Under the pieces are notes generated by a model. It was not told where the DNA came from. It did not search any database and saw only the letters and a program-made list of their open reading frames with translations. Shown here in pieces: positions 20,399 through 30,175 of a DNA stretch of 64,000 nucleotides. The translations under genes were made by a program, and so were the position numbers. The stretch is from Aulostomus chinensis. Taxonomy: Eukaryota > Chordata > Actinopteri > Syngnathiformes > Aulostomidae. The stretch spans positions 5,178,501 through 5,242,500 of the forward strand of contig JBBMOA010000021.1 of the NCBI GenBank assembly GCA_037954235.1, read 5' to 3'. Within the stretch, counting starts at the first letter, position 1; each line of letters opens with the position of its first letter.

Positions 20399-21516
20399 TC
20401 CTTCGTCTCACTCTTTATGTCTTCGCGTTGGTTTCACATGTAATTTAACAAACTTCATGTTTAGTGTGAACTCAGCTTCATTCAGACTGTAACGCGAGCG
20501 ATTTTTTTTTTAGCTAGCTAAGCTAACAGGAGCTGTTCTCTAGTTAGCGTTCCATGCTGTGTATTTAAATTTTACTTTCTACTCTGCTATTTTCCTCTTA
20601 CGCTACCCTCCTGTTGCTACACCCCCACTGAACACCCTCTTCTCCCTACTCATTTTTACCATCTCCTTTCCTATCCTCCTTTAGCTCCTGTTACATCATC
20701 TTGCTAGCATGTCGCTGCGGCACAGGACCAGCTAGCATCGACATGTCTGAACTTACTGTTTCTGGATTGTCTATGATTAATTCTCACATGCAGTAAAAGT
20801 CAATCACCCTGCTCACAAACACTTGGTATCCATTATTTTCAGTCACTATTTGTTTTTTTTATAACGAATCATAAATCATGAGGAAATTTCTCACAAAAAA
20901 AATTTAGGGAGATGCTTGCTTTGTCTCAGTGCTGTTTCCTCCCACAAGTCCTTGCAGATGTCTTGACCCGGTTCACGGGTCACGGTCGGGGGACGGAACA
21001 GTGATCCCTTGTGCGCGAGCCAAGAGTCACAAGTGAGCTGTTTGTACCAAAATATAGAGCAGATTCATCCAGTGCTCACTAGACATCTCAAAAGTACAAA
21101 GATGAAAAGAAAAACATGAAGGGAAAAACTTTAGGAATGAAAATCCAACAACAAATGAGACACAAATCCAACTCGTCTATTTTTATAATGTACTCATATT
21201 TAGTGGAGAAACCTGCCCCTTTCAGCTTGAACTTGCTGTTAGGTCAATATTCGAGAACGATAATGTTACGACAAACGAATGTTAATTTAACCGATAACAG
21301 CAATAACAACATTTCATTTAATTACACAATCACAAACCATTTAGAGTTTAGCCAAACCAATAATTTTACCAGAGGGAAAAAAAAAAATACCCAGAATGAA
21401 TCTTTTGATAAATTATACATCTGGATCTGTGGATAAAACTAAACTGTGAGGAAATGTCCACCTCTCTCTTAACAAACATATTAAATGAACACAACAAAAG
21501 GGTAAAAAAAAAAAAG
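20396..21516. other. Intergenic, no gene recognised
   Basis: No exon recognised. The 106-codon frame at 21116-21436 is Asn/Thr-rich, has no known domain and lies in AT-rich DNA next to repeats; I do not call it a gene. Confidence 0.5.
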
Positions 21517-21637
21517 AAAAAATAGATTTAAATATGATTAAAACTAAAACCCCATTTTAACAGATGAAATCCAATTTAACGTTTGCCCCCCCCCCCCCCC
21601 CCAAACATTTTAAAATTGTAATAAATTTATTTACATG

Positions 21638-21991
21638 TGCTGGGCGCACGGTGGTGCAGTGGTCAGCACTGTGGCCTCACAGCAAGAAGGTGCCGGGTTC
21701 GAGTCCCGGCTCCAGGAGGGGATCTCTCTGTGTGAGTCTGTATGTTCTCCCCGTGCCTGCGTGGATACTTTGGCTTCTTCCCACCGTCCAAAGACATGCA
21801 ACTGGGGACGAGGCTGATTGATACTCTAAATTGACCGTAGGTGTGAATGGATGTTTGTCTCTATGTGTTGGCCCTGCGATGGACTGGTGACCTGTCCAGG
21901 GTGAACCCCCCCTCTCGCCCGTAGCTGCTGGGATAGGCTCCAGCCCCCCCGTGACCCTTAATAGGAACAAGCAGAAGACAATGGATGGATG
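21638..21991 (+). mobile_element. SINE-A copy 1 (tRNA-derived)
   Basis: Head GCACGGTGGTGCAGTGGTC, perfect B box GGTTCGAGTCC at 21696-21706, body with TGTATGTTCTCCCCGTG and CCAAAGACATGCA, tail with GGACTGGTGACCTGTCCAGG and ATGGATGGATG. About 354 bp. The related copy at 27160 has TTTACATG joined directly to ATTTTGTT, showing the site without the SINE; any target duplication is only about 3 bp or eroded. Confidence 0.92.
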
Positions 21992-22007
21992 ATTTTGTTG
22001 TTTAAAC

Positions 22008-22283
22008 CAGTGGTTTTCAAATAGGGGGCCGCTAGGGGGACCCAAAAATTGGAGGGAAGATAAGAAAAAAAATAGAATCGAATTTGTTTAAATCGGTTAT
22101 AAAAAATAATTATTTTTAAAATCATCATTATAACATATAATAGTATCTTTGTAGTCATGTTATTTGCCATGCTCATATTTCTGATTGCCTGCCAGTCAAT
22201 TGTCAGTGGGTTTGCAAACGTGGGTCCCGGCCAGAAGCTAATGCTGTTTGGGGCCATGGTATGGACAAGTTTGAGAAGCCCTG
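22008..22283. mobile_element. hAT-type non-autonomous element (276 bp) with perfect 8-bp TSD
   Basis: Flanked by GTTTAAAC at 22000-22007 and again at 22284-22291. The ends are imperfect inverted repeats: CAGTGGTTTTCAAA on the left, TTTGAGAAGCCCTG on the right. An 8-bp duplication and CAG-G ends are hAT hallmarks. It has no transposase. Copy L2 near 27180 shows the uninserted sequence TTGCTTAAACTAATC. Confidence 0.85.
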
Positions 22284-22330
22284 GTTTAAACAAATCAATT
22301 TAGCACATGCAGGACTGTGGATAATATCCA

Positions 22331-22532
22331 GGAAGTTGGAGCCTATCCCATTGGGCGAGAGGTGGGGTTCACCCTGGACGGGTCACCAGTCCATCGCAGG
22401 GCCATCAGGGGCAATTAGGGACTCAGTATCTTGCTCAAGGATACTTGGACATGGTCAGTGGGGGAAGTGAGGATCGAACCAGCGACCCTTCGATTGCTAG
22501 ATGGCCACTCTACCTCTGAGCCATGCTGCTCC
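22331..22532 (-). mobile_element. SINE-B copy 3, tail-less but with perfect 13-bp TSD
   Basis: Flanked by TGGATAATATCCA at 22318-22330 and 22533-22545. On the minus strand it starts GGAGCAGCATGGCTCAGAGG and ends in GATAGGCTCCAACTTCC, lacking the usual GTAGAAAATGGATGG tail. The perfect duplication at that shortened end suggests it inserted in this form. Confidence 0.9.
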
Positions 22533-23106
22533 TGGATAATATCCAAAAATGTAATTAGGAGTAGAAAACTGAGTAACCAGCTTAAAACATGCCACTGTGG
22601 CCACAAGCACCTACCGATATGTCGCTCCATGTGCACTCGTTCCATTTTCATCCACCCTCAACGTACAGCATTTATACCATTACTGTTTATTTCATGAGGT
22701 TAATACTTATTTCCTGGTAGTATAAAGTAGTATAACCACTTTTCAAGAATGGGGCAGGTATGTGGATTTTTTAGACCGTTTTATTCCTCCACGAAATCGG
22801 AGTCTGTGACACACAAATTAAAACCAACGTTCACTGTTTTCTGTTCATGTGCCAGCACGGAAAAAGGAAAACTGTCACCTGTGCCACTTCGGCGTGTCTT
22901 CGAAGGTGGCTACATTGTTAGCATATGAATGTGACAGGGAGAGTTGTGGCCTCCAAAAAATCCTTTCAGTACGGCATTGTCTGCAAATTAAGGAGACACT
23001 CTTGATTTCAAACAGGCATTTGTTTCAATTATGTTGGTAGAGGGAGAAGCTGCGCAATCCTGTGTTTTCCTCAAATCTTTTCTGATTGGATGACGAAGCC
23101 AGGCCC

Positions 23107-23108
<2 letters not shown>

Positions 23109-23148
<40 letters not shown>
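23109..23148. repeat. (AG)20 microsatellite
   Basis: 40 bases of uninterrupted AG. Confidence 0.98.
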
Positions 23149-23150
<2 letters not shown>

Positions 23151-23619
23151 CACATGATGGGGGTGGCATTCACAGTGCCCAGCACAAATCAATCACAGGT
23201 AAATGCCATGTGCACCAAAAGAATGCAAAGGCTTTCCAGTCATTTGAGTCAATTCAAGAGGCAAGTGTCCTTGTGAAGAGGAAATATGAATCAACAACAA
23301 CAACAACAGAAAACAACTTTTGTTTTGAATTTCATTTAAAAAATTATTTTAAGGTCATCTGTCACAGTTTTTGAGTCAGAATTGGCCAGTACATCTGGAA
23401 AATTCTCCTTAATTCAAACACATCACAAACTCCCTCAACGAAACTCTGACAATACGAGCTTCTGTCCTGCAGGATTTGCAGCATTATGCTGTAAATCCGG
23501 GATTATGATATTTCAAAGACAGCGAGAGGATTGCATCCTTAGCTGGAAATGCAACCTAATTTCAAATTAAAGGTATGGCTGAAAGGTTTGGGTTTCACTT
23601 GAAATGCTGAATTTTAGCT

Positions 23620-23790
23620 GTTCTTACCTTGTTTGTGTGACGAGTGAGTCCACTTTCTTGTTGCTAATACCCAATTAGGGAGATGATTATTGATTGAGGT
23701 GACGCTAATCTCCCTTCTGGCAGGATGAGGCGATCAATAGGTGAGTGTAATGAGCAACCTGGCCTCTCAGTGCTAATAAACAGAATTAGA
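23620..23790. promoter_or_regulatory. Candidate conserved non-coding block
   Basis: Complex sequence with several homeodomain-type cores: GCTAATACCCAATTAGG, GATGATTATTGATTGA, GACGCTAATCTCC and GCTAATAAACAGAATTAG. No repeats and no long frame. Conservation unknown. Confidence 0.2.
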
Positions 23791-24408
23791 TTTGGACTGG
23801 ATACATATTTTAGAACAATGGTTAGAATATTTCACTCCGTGTGTTTTGTTCTAATAGAGCTGACATGTTGTGCAAACCCATATAAAGCCAGAGAGCAGAT
23901 TACAGGGTTATTGTTTTTTCTTTGTAAACAAGACAAAACGTTAGCCGTTTTAGCTTGAAGCAATGATAATCAGCGAACGGGGGCTATGATTTCACGTGCT
24001 GTTTTGCTTCAGGCCCAAAAATATTTTAGGTGCCAATTGATACGTGTCAGTAGATGTCATTATTGGTGATATCATGCTCTAAAACTTCTCAGAAAACTTG
24101 CTGTGCCCCACTGATGTTACTCATCACGAACTCCCCCAGTTTATTTCAGACATATTTAAACACCCACGCCACAAAACCACATATTGGTCAAGGCAGTGGG
24201 CACCCCTTTGAGGCTCTAAAATCGAATTCATAACAGATTAAAGGCAGTTTGATGCGCGTCACGACACTTTCAATGTGTGTTCAGCAATTTACAACATTTG
24301 GTTTTCTTCAAAACACGGTGCAGTTTGGGCCTTTAAAAGTAAAGCCACCTCTGATGTTTCCGTCCTGTCCCTTATTTGATTTTATAAATGCAACCAAAAA
24401 CAACAGGA

Positions 24409-24485
24409 TTGCATTACATTACATCATTTAGAAGATGCTCTTGTCCAAAGAGACCTACAATTTGTACATTTTACCACCAGTTTAC
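24409..24485 (+). repeat. Fragment of a widespread fish interspersed repeat
   Basis: ATTGCATTACATTACATCAT, TTAGAAGATGCTCTTGTCC and AAAGAGACCTACAATTTG resemble the teleost repeat with CATTTAGCAGACGCTTT and CCAAAGCGACTTACAAT. The repeat may continue to about 24760. Confidence 0.5.
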
Positions 24486-24884
24486 TGTGCATCACAGTTT
24501 TAATCAACTTTCAGATGGAATAAGAAACACTTTTGAAAGGTTTTTGGGGTTTTTTTTGCTAAGAAGTGACTTAAAAGAAGAGACGAAGGCAGAGACTCTA
24601 TCATTCCACCGTTGGGGTGCAGTAGTGATGGAGGAGCAAGGTAACCTGCAAGGGTGCAGGGGCGGAGTGAGGGTAGGTTTGGTGTTTGATCATTGAGTGC
24701 AGATAGGGAGGGGCAGTTTTTCACCACACTTTGGCCGGTTTCATACCAAATCAGCCTCTGCAGTAAAAAGATGATATTCATCGTCATGGATATGTATGAT
24801 GCCCATTTTAAGTGATGGACTAGTAGTCACAGGTGCAGTTTGGACCTTCTATTGCATTATGCTTCATGCATTGTTTTGTATTTC

Positions 24885-25180
24885 TCCTTGTGTTCACATG
24901 TTGTAGTCAGTTCCTGTTTTATTTTGAAATCACAAGGGTCTTGTCTTCCCTACTTCCTGTTTGTTTCTCACTTTTTTTTTTTGGAGTCATACACCTGTGT
25001 CTCATCAGCTCGTTAGCCTTCATGTACCACAGCTGTCTCCAGTTGTTCTTGTCCAATCAGCTCCTTGCCGGCCCTCACGTCCACACACTTGCTTGTCTTG
25101 TCTTTGTGTGGTTACTTGCACTTTAGTTCCTTCAGTCTTTGTTCATCTGTTGTGTTTCCCCATCTAACCCGAACCCTTCG
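24885..25180 (+). repeat. Possible interspersed repeat (C/T-rich)
   Basis: Contains TTTATTTTG, CTTCCTGTTTG and ACACCTGTGTCTCATCAGCT in an order seen in a common fish repeat, also represented at 57745-58110. The ORFs across it are compositional. Confidence 0.3.
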
Positions 25181-27050
25181 AGAGAATCTGACGTCACACG
25201 ATTGGAGCCAACGGTAAGCCAGAGATCAGGCCAACAGATGCCATAGGAAGAGGTTCTATATTATGGATTACTGTGTAGCATTGTAGTATTCCACTGTTTC
25301 CTGGGCAACAACACCCGGAAGAGAGACAGATCACTGGCGCGCTGCCCTTTGCCTTTTTCTCTTACAACCCTGCTTGGAGGCAGCACAAAGATGTACATTG
25401 GCATGTTTTTAGTGGGGATTTCTGGGAGGGGGTGGGGGCGTGTTTGCAGTTCGCAGTTCAAACCACTACACAACTATACATATCATAAAGGTTCAGGGAG
25501 GCACTACTGCATCGTTATTAACAACAAACCATCCCTGAGAGACATCAAGAAGGGCTAAGTAACGATGTGTGCCTCCCTCATAGCCTTTCGCCATACGAGG
25601 GAGCAAGAACGTTGATAAAACGTTAAACGAACTGACGATCAAGATGGGACTAAGTGTCCGTCAAGGCACGTGGATGAAACAGCAGCCTGACCAAAGTGTT
25701 TACGACACACAAAAAAGAGTCAGGTGCAGACATGATGACGGCGAATCGCAACCTCCGTTGAGCCATAAAAATAAGAGTTATTTGTGTGTTTAACAAACGA
25801 CCTTGAGGTAAGATGAACCCTGCGAGGGCTCTATCATAACATCAAGGGTGTATCATCGTAACGCCACAAAATTTGCAGGACTTTGGCATGAGACTGGCAA
25901 CCTTAGCTTCATTCAGCCATGACTATAATCGCTCCTAAACTTAATCCATTTATTTTTATGTATAGGCCATAACCGCTGCATTGGCAAATCAAAGAATGGT
26001 CATATAATTTCTCTAATGGCCATTTATAAGGGTTTTGGAAAGGACTGACGGTGTCATTTTGCACTTAAGAAAATGTGTACATGGGTCATTTCAGAAGGAC
26101 GAGACAAATCCTGCCATTTAGTCTGGAGGTTTTGTCACTCAGGACACTTGCATGGCTCAACTACAGGCTCATGTAGAACTCCAAACCTTGTCCCTCTTTG
26201 CCCCTTTTATTTCAGACCTAATATTCTATGTAGTGCAGCAGAAATGTGCATTAATAAATGATATTCAGATGCTGTAAACACATATTTACAACTCAACTCT
26301 TTCAACTGGGTTAGCTTGCACTTTCCCTCCCTCTAAAGTTTTGGACTCACTTGTCAACATCAGTGGAGAGTCTTTACAGGTACACTTGCGAAACTTTGCC
26401 TGCTCATTTGCAAAAGCTAGGTTAAGCTTATGTAAAAGAGATGCATACAGAGTACGTTGGAGGCCTGGAAACAAACATTTTCTCCTCCTCCCCTCCCCTT
26501 GACAGACGAGTGACAGCTATTTAAATGCAAACTGTCATTAACAAACACAACCCTGCGCGACACCTGCTTTAATCAAGGCAACAAAGGCGCAGCAAGTGGC
26601 CGAGTAGGAGCCCCCTCTCTGTGTGATATTCAAATGATGGGGCGGTGCAACACACCAAAACAACAACATCAAAGAATAGGCTGTGCAGGGAGAGAGAGAT
26701 GCTGCACTATGTGCCTCCTACCACCACTGTTAATCAGCTTCATTTTTAAAGTGATTAAAGTAAGAAGGGCTGAAAGTCACTAAATCGCTTACCCTAAGAA
26801 ATGTATGAAATTGCAGTGCCTTTACTTGGGTTTTTTAAGCACAGCTATTTCCTGCAGAGCCACGCGGCCCCCTTTTTCTCTTCATGCAATATTTATAGTG
26901 GCTCTGGGTTATTGTTTTTTAGGTAATACCACCCTATGGGGAGAAATATATTACCTCCCCATGTCCACTGCAAATTTGAGCAAGCTCAAATGATCAACTG
27001 TACACCAAGTCTGCAAGTCCATCCATCCATTTTAAACATTAAATAACAAA
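25181..27050. other. Intergenic, no gene recognised
   Basis: No exon, RNA or clear transposon recognised; the longest frames are about 60-70 codons. Confidence 0.55.
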
Positions 27051-27200
27051 AACTAACTTGAATACGATCAAAACTAAAACACTATTTTAACAGAACGGCA
27101 ATTAAACATGTTTGCCCCCCCCCCCCCCCCCCCATTTTAATAGTATAATTAAACGTGTGTGTTTTACATGATTTTGTTTGCTTAAACTAATCAATTTCAT
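27051..27200 (+). repeat. Interspersed repeat (copy L2), without SINE-A or hAT insertion
   Basis: Aligns in order with the pieces of 21517-22317: AAAACTAAAAC, CTATTTTAACAGA, TTTG(C)19, TTTTACATGATTTTGTTTGC and TTAAACTAATCAATTT. It serves as a paralogous empty site for both insertions in copy L1. Confidence 0.65.
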
Positions 27201-27341
27201 ACCTGGACGGGTCACCAGTCCGTCGCAGGGCCATCAGGAGCAATTAGGGGCTCAGTATCTTGCTCAAGGGGGAAGTGAGGATTAAACCAGCGACCCTTGG
27301 GTTGCTAGATGGCCTCTGGCCACCTCTACCCAGGCTGCCCC
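27201..27341 (-). mobile_element. SINE-B copy 4, truncated
   Basis: Minus-strand SINE-B with a head reading GGGGCAGCCTGGGTAGAGG, a degenerate B box (GGTTTAATCC), the CCTTGAGCAAGATACTGAGC middle, and an abrupt end at ACCCGTCCAGGT; a stretch between the B box and the middle is also missing. No target duplication seen. Confidence 0.8.
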
Positions 27342-27819
27342 TGTGTCAATAAGTCAGTTGAATGGAATGTTTAAGGACTACTGCTTTTTCTTTTTTTTTT
27401 TTTTTAAATCAGGCTGCAGGTAATTGTAAAGGTAAGAAATATATACGTGGTTTTAATAAGGAATATGATTGCAAGAGTTAATTTACATTTTGCCATGACA
27501 GTAAAATGTTTGTAGCCATTAAAGGAACATGTCAACATTTAGTGAATTATTATGTGCCATCCTCCTCAGAGTAAAATACAGATCCTCTGATCCACCGTCC
27601 ATCAAGGAGCTTAGACATAGACTAGCTGACGAGTGCATCATTTTTATTATTATTATTAGTATTAGTAGTAGTATGTTTTTAAAATAATACTCATAGCATG
27701 CAGATTTAACTTGCTCCTTAGCAAATGTCATACACAACCCCATTAATAAAGGTAAGGACAGCTTTTGAGAAAAATGTATCGGATGACATTTGATGAAGGC
27801 TCGCTAGGACTTCCCATCC

Positions 27820-27935
27820 AGTCCTACTCATTGTGCTAAGCTAACTAGCGGCCTCTGTGGGTCTGAGCTCCCTGATGCAGCACAGACGAGGGTATCTATC
27901 TTCTTGTCTGGCTCCAGTGAGGATGGCATATTTCA
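27820..27935 (+). repeat. Short interspersed repeat copy, related to 4895-5010
   Basis: Shares ATTGTGCTAAGCTAACTAGC and the following TCTGAGCTCCC...TCTTCTTGTCTGGCTCC pattern with the intron 6 copy. Confidence 0.4.
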
Positions 27936-28499
27936 CAAAAACTTGGCATCTTCCTCTCAAATTCAAATTTTGTTGACATGTAGACACCCTGAGTAATATT
28001 GGTACTGATAGATGCTCACTGGAAAAGTAAAAAATGCCATATTTTTTGTTTTTCTTGGACTCTGGCCTGATATATCTGGGTTTTGGTCCTATCAGGGGTT
28101 GTTGTTGTTGCTCTTCCCGGTCATAATTTAAATGAGGAAGTCATTGGGCTGTAACATCCGTCATGCCCGCCAAGACCTGGGCACTTGTAACTAATGCGTG
28201 GCATTTATATTGATTAGTTTTTGTCTTTTTTTTTTTTTTTTTTTTTTTCCCTGAGCAAAGCCCTGCAAAACAGTTAGAGATTCAGACAGCCGAGCGTTTC
28301 TGTTTGTTCTACGTACCAGCAGGTTTAATGAAGCAAATTATGATAAGTGTGTGTATAATCTATTGTTCATAAGTGTTTCAGTGGCGTGCATCTCCTCTGC
28401 CACCCAAAATTATCAAGTCACTAACCAGCTGTATTTCTAGATAATTTCTAAAGTATCATTAAAAGTAAAATTTGCATCAAGTAATCCATCAAATTGTAT

Positions 28500-29030
28500 C
28501 CCGGGCACAACAGGGTGAGAACATCCCATCAAATTGGTTTAATTTTTGCAGAGCTCCCTTTTTACCGCATGTCTGATGACCGTATCTCGTTCAATGCTTT
28601 TAATTTGACTGATAAATGGCAATTAACCCCGTTTGCGTGTTCTCATGCTGAGCAGCGTAGCAACACACGTCCACGTACCTGCTCACCAGCTTTGTGCCAA
28701 ATGCGATCCAGATTCGTTTCTGATTAGACTAATTCCTTAAGCGCCTCACACATCTGGGCATGTGCAGGGGTGTTGCTTGTATCACTGCAACTTTGGAAGC
28801 AATTTAATTGTGATTATTAAACATCTGGTAAAAAATACCGGAGAGAATAAATCAGCAGCTCTCTCTAATCAAATGTATTCACACAAGCGTTCTTCTGGGT
28901 ATAATTAATGGGCACCGCATACGACGTATACAATATCTACTTCAATCTGCCATGAATTGTATCTCGTAAGAGGCGTAATTATATGGGAAAACATGTTCCC
29001 TATATGCAGAGGTCATGCTCCCCAAGACGG
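28500..29030. promoter_or_regulatory. Candidate conserved non-coding block
   Basis: About 500 bases of complex sequence with many TAAT cores (TTTTAATTTGACTG, GGCAATTAACCCC, GATTAGACTAATTCC, CAATTTAATTGTGATTATT). No repeat, and frames are short. It is the kind of block often conserved in developmental gene deserts, but that is inference. Confidence 0.2.
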
Positions 29031-29655
29031 ATGATGTGTCAAGATAAATACACCCTCTGTTGGTTTTCTTAAGCAAACAGAAAATTAACGTCAAATCTTT
29101 CATTCAGAATCCCATTAAAGTGAAAGTACAAGAATAGTAAAGAGCAGCAAAGTATCACAAGTAAAAGTATGCGTAACTAATATACTTTTCACTTCACTGT
29201 GGCTTCTTTTCACGTCACTGCAGGGTGACTAAGTGAAATTAATAACAAAGAAACACTTGCATGCACACAAAAAAGACTTGCCGTTTATGTGCATTAAATG
29301 AAGGTAACACTGCGTATAGCTGTCCTGTTGCCACGGTAACGGCGTTCAATGAAATCCCTAAGCCTCCAAATTTGCACAAACCCGGTTGAGTCCTGGGACG
29401 TTCTTTAGTCGGTTAACTGACAGGTGGGCTTTGTCTTTGTGGAGCACTGACACGTGTTTGAGTCTGTAATTTCACTTCAACCATCTTTACGCTCTGGAAT
29501 CCTTAAAAAAGAAGAAGCCGTAGACACCTGAATCGTGGCGAGCAGCTCTGGAGGGGACCACAAGCCAGAAAGGGTGGTGGGGAGGGGTGTCATCTTCAAT
29601 AATGCGCTGGGTTTTATAAGCTAGTGGATTTTGTATGTAAAACTTTTATCTGCAC

Positions 29656-30175
29656 ACAGACAAGCAGACAGACTACTTTATTAATCCCTTTTGGACGTTC
29701 CAGGGAAATTGCGCTCTCCTCAACATTCATTCACAGCACTGTTACCATAGAATAGACATAAATGAAACCTTAGCGAAAAGAAGAGAAGAGAAAACAAAGA
29801 ATAATATATAATTACACTACACACATACATACATGTGCGTGTACCTGGATGGTTATGTATGTGTGCATAGTGACAGGAATAATCAAAATATTAATTGTTA
29901 TAACAATAATAATTATAACAATAATAATGATGATATAATACAAAAATAACAATAGTTATAATAATAATATGCAGTCTCTTATATTGCACGAGTGTCCGGT
30001 TGTTATCGGGGCAAGTTAACGGTGCTCTGCCTTCTCCTACAGTCCTTCTGTTGCCCCTCCCCCCCCTCCAGTGAGGAGTTAAACAGTTTAAAGGCTCGGA
30101 GGATGAAGGAGTTCTTCAGTCTGCTGGTCCTGCACTTGGGGAGGAGCAAGCAGAAACCTCAGTTTAAAAATGCAG
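29656..30175. repeat. Possible LINE-derived repeat remnant with AT-rich centre
   Basis: Begins ACAGACTACTTTATTAATCC and CCAGGGAAATTGCGCTC, has an AT-rich (TAA)n-like middle at 29880-29965, and ends GGATGAAGGAGTTCTTCAGT and CTGCTGGTCCTGCACTTGGG. These two end blocks resemble fish repeats I associate with LINE 3' regions. The short ORF at 29992-30198 lies inside it. Confidence 0.45.

Larger units (their letters stand above)
21517..22317 (+). repeat. Interspersed repeat (copy L1) split by a SINE and a hAT element
   Basis: Outside its insertions this copy aligns with 27051-27200: AAACTAAAAC, CATTTTAACAGA, a GTTTG(C)n tract (17 C here, 19 there), TTTACATG, ATTTTGTT and AATCAATTT, in the same order. 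SINE-A is inserted at 21638-21991 and a hAT element at 22008-22283. The repeat's class is not recognised. Confidence 0.65.
22546..24408. other. Intergenic, no gene recognised
   Basis: Contains (AG)20 at 23109-23148 and a candidate conserved block at 23620-23790. No exon or RNA recognised. Confidence 0.55.
27342..29655. other. Intergenic, no gene recognised
   Basis: Holds a repeat copy at 27820-27935 related to 4895-5010, a poly-T tract near 28226-28248, and a candidate conserved block at 28500-29030. No exon recognised. Confidence 0.55.

Noticed and set aside
21116..21436. 106-codon Asn-rich ORF
   Set aside because: Low-complexity composition in AT-rich DNA next to repeats; no domain.
21696..21706. 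A functional tRNA gene at the SINE-A head
   Set aside because: The B box is good, but no cloverleaf can be drawn with a proper acceptor stem; the same head recurs in three SINE copies.
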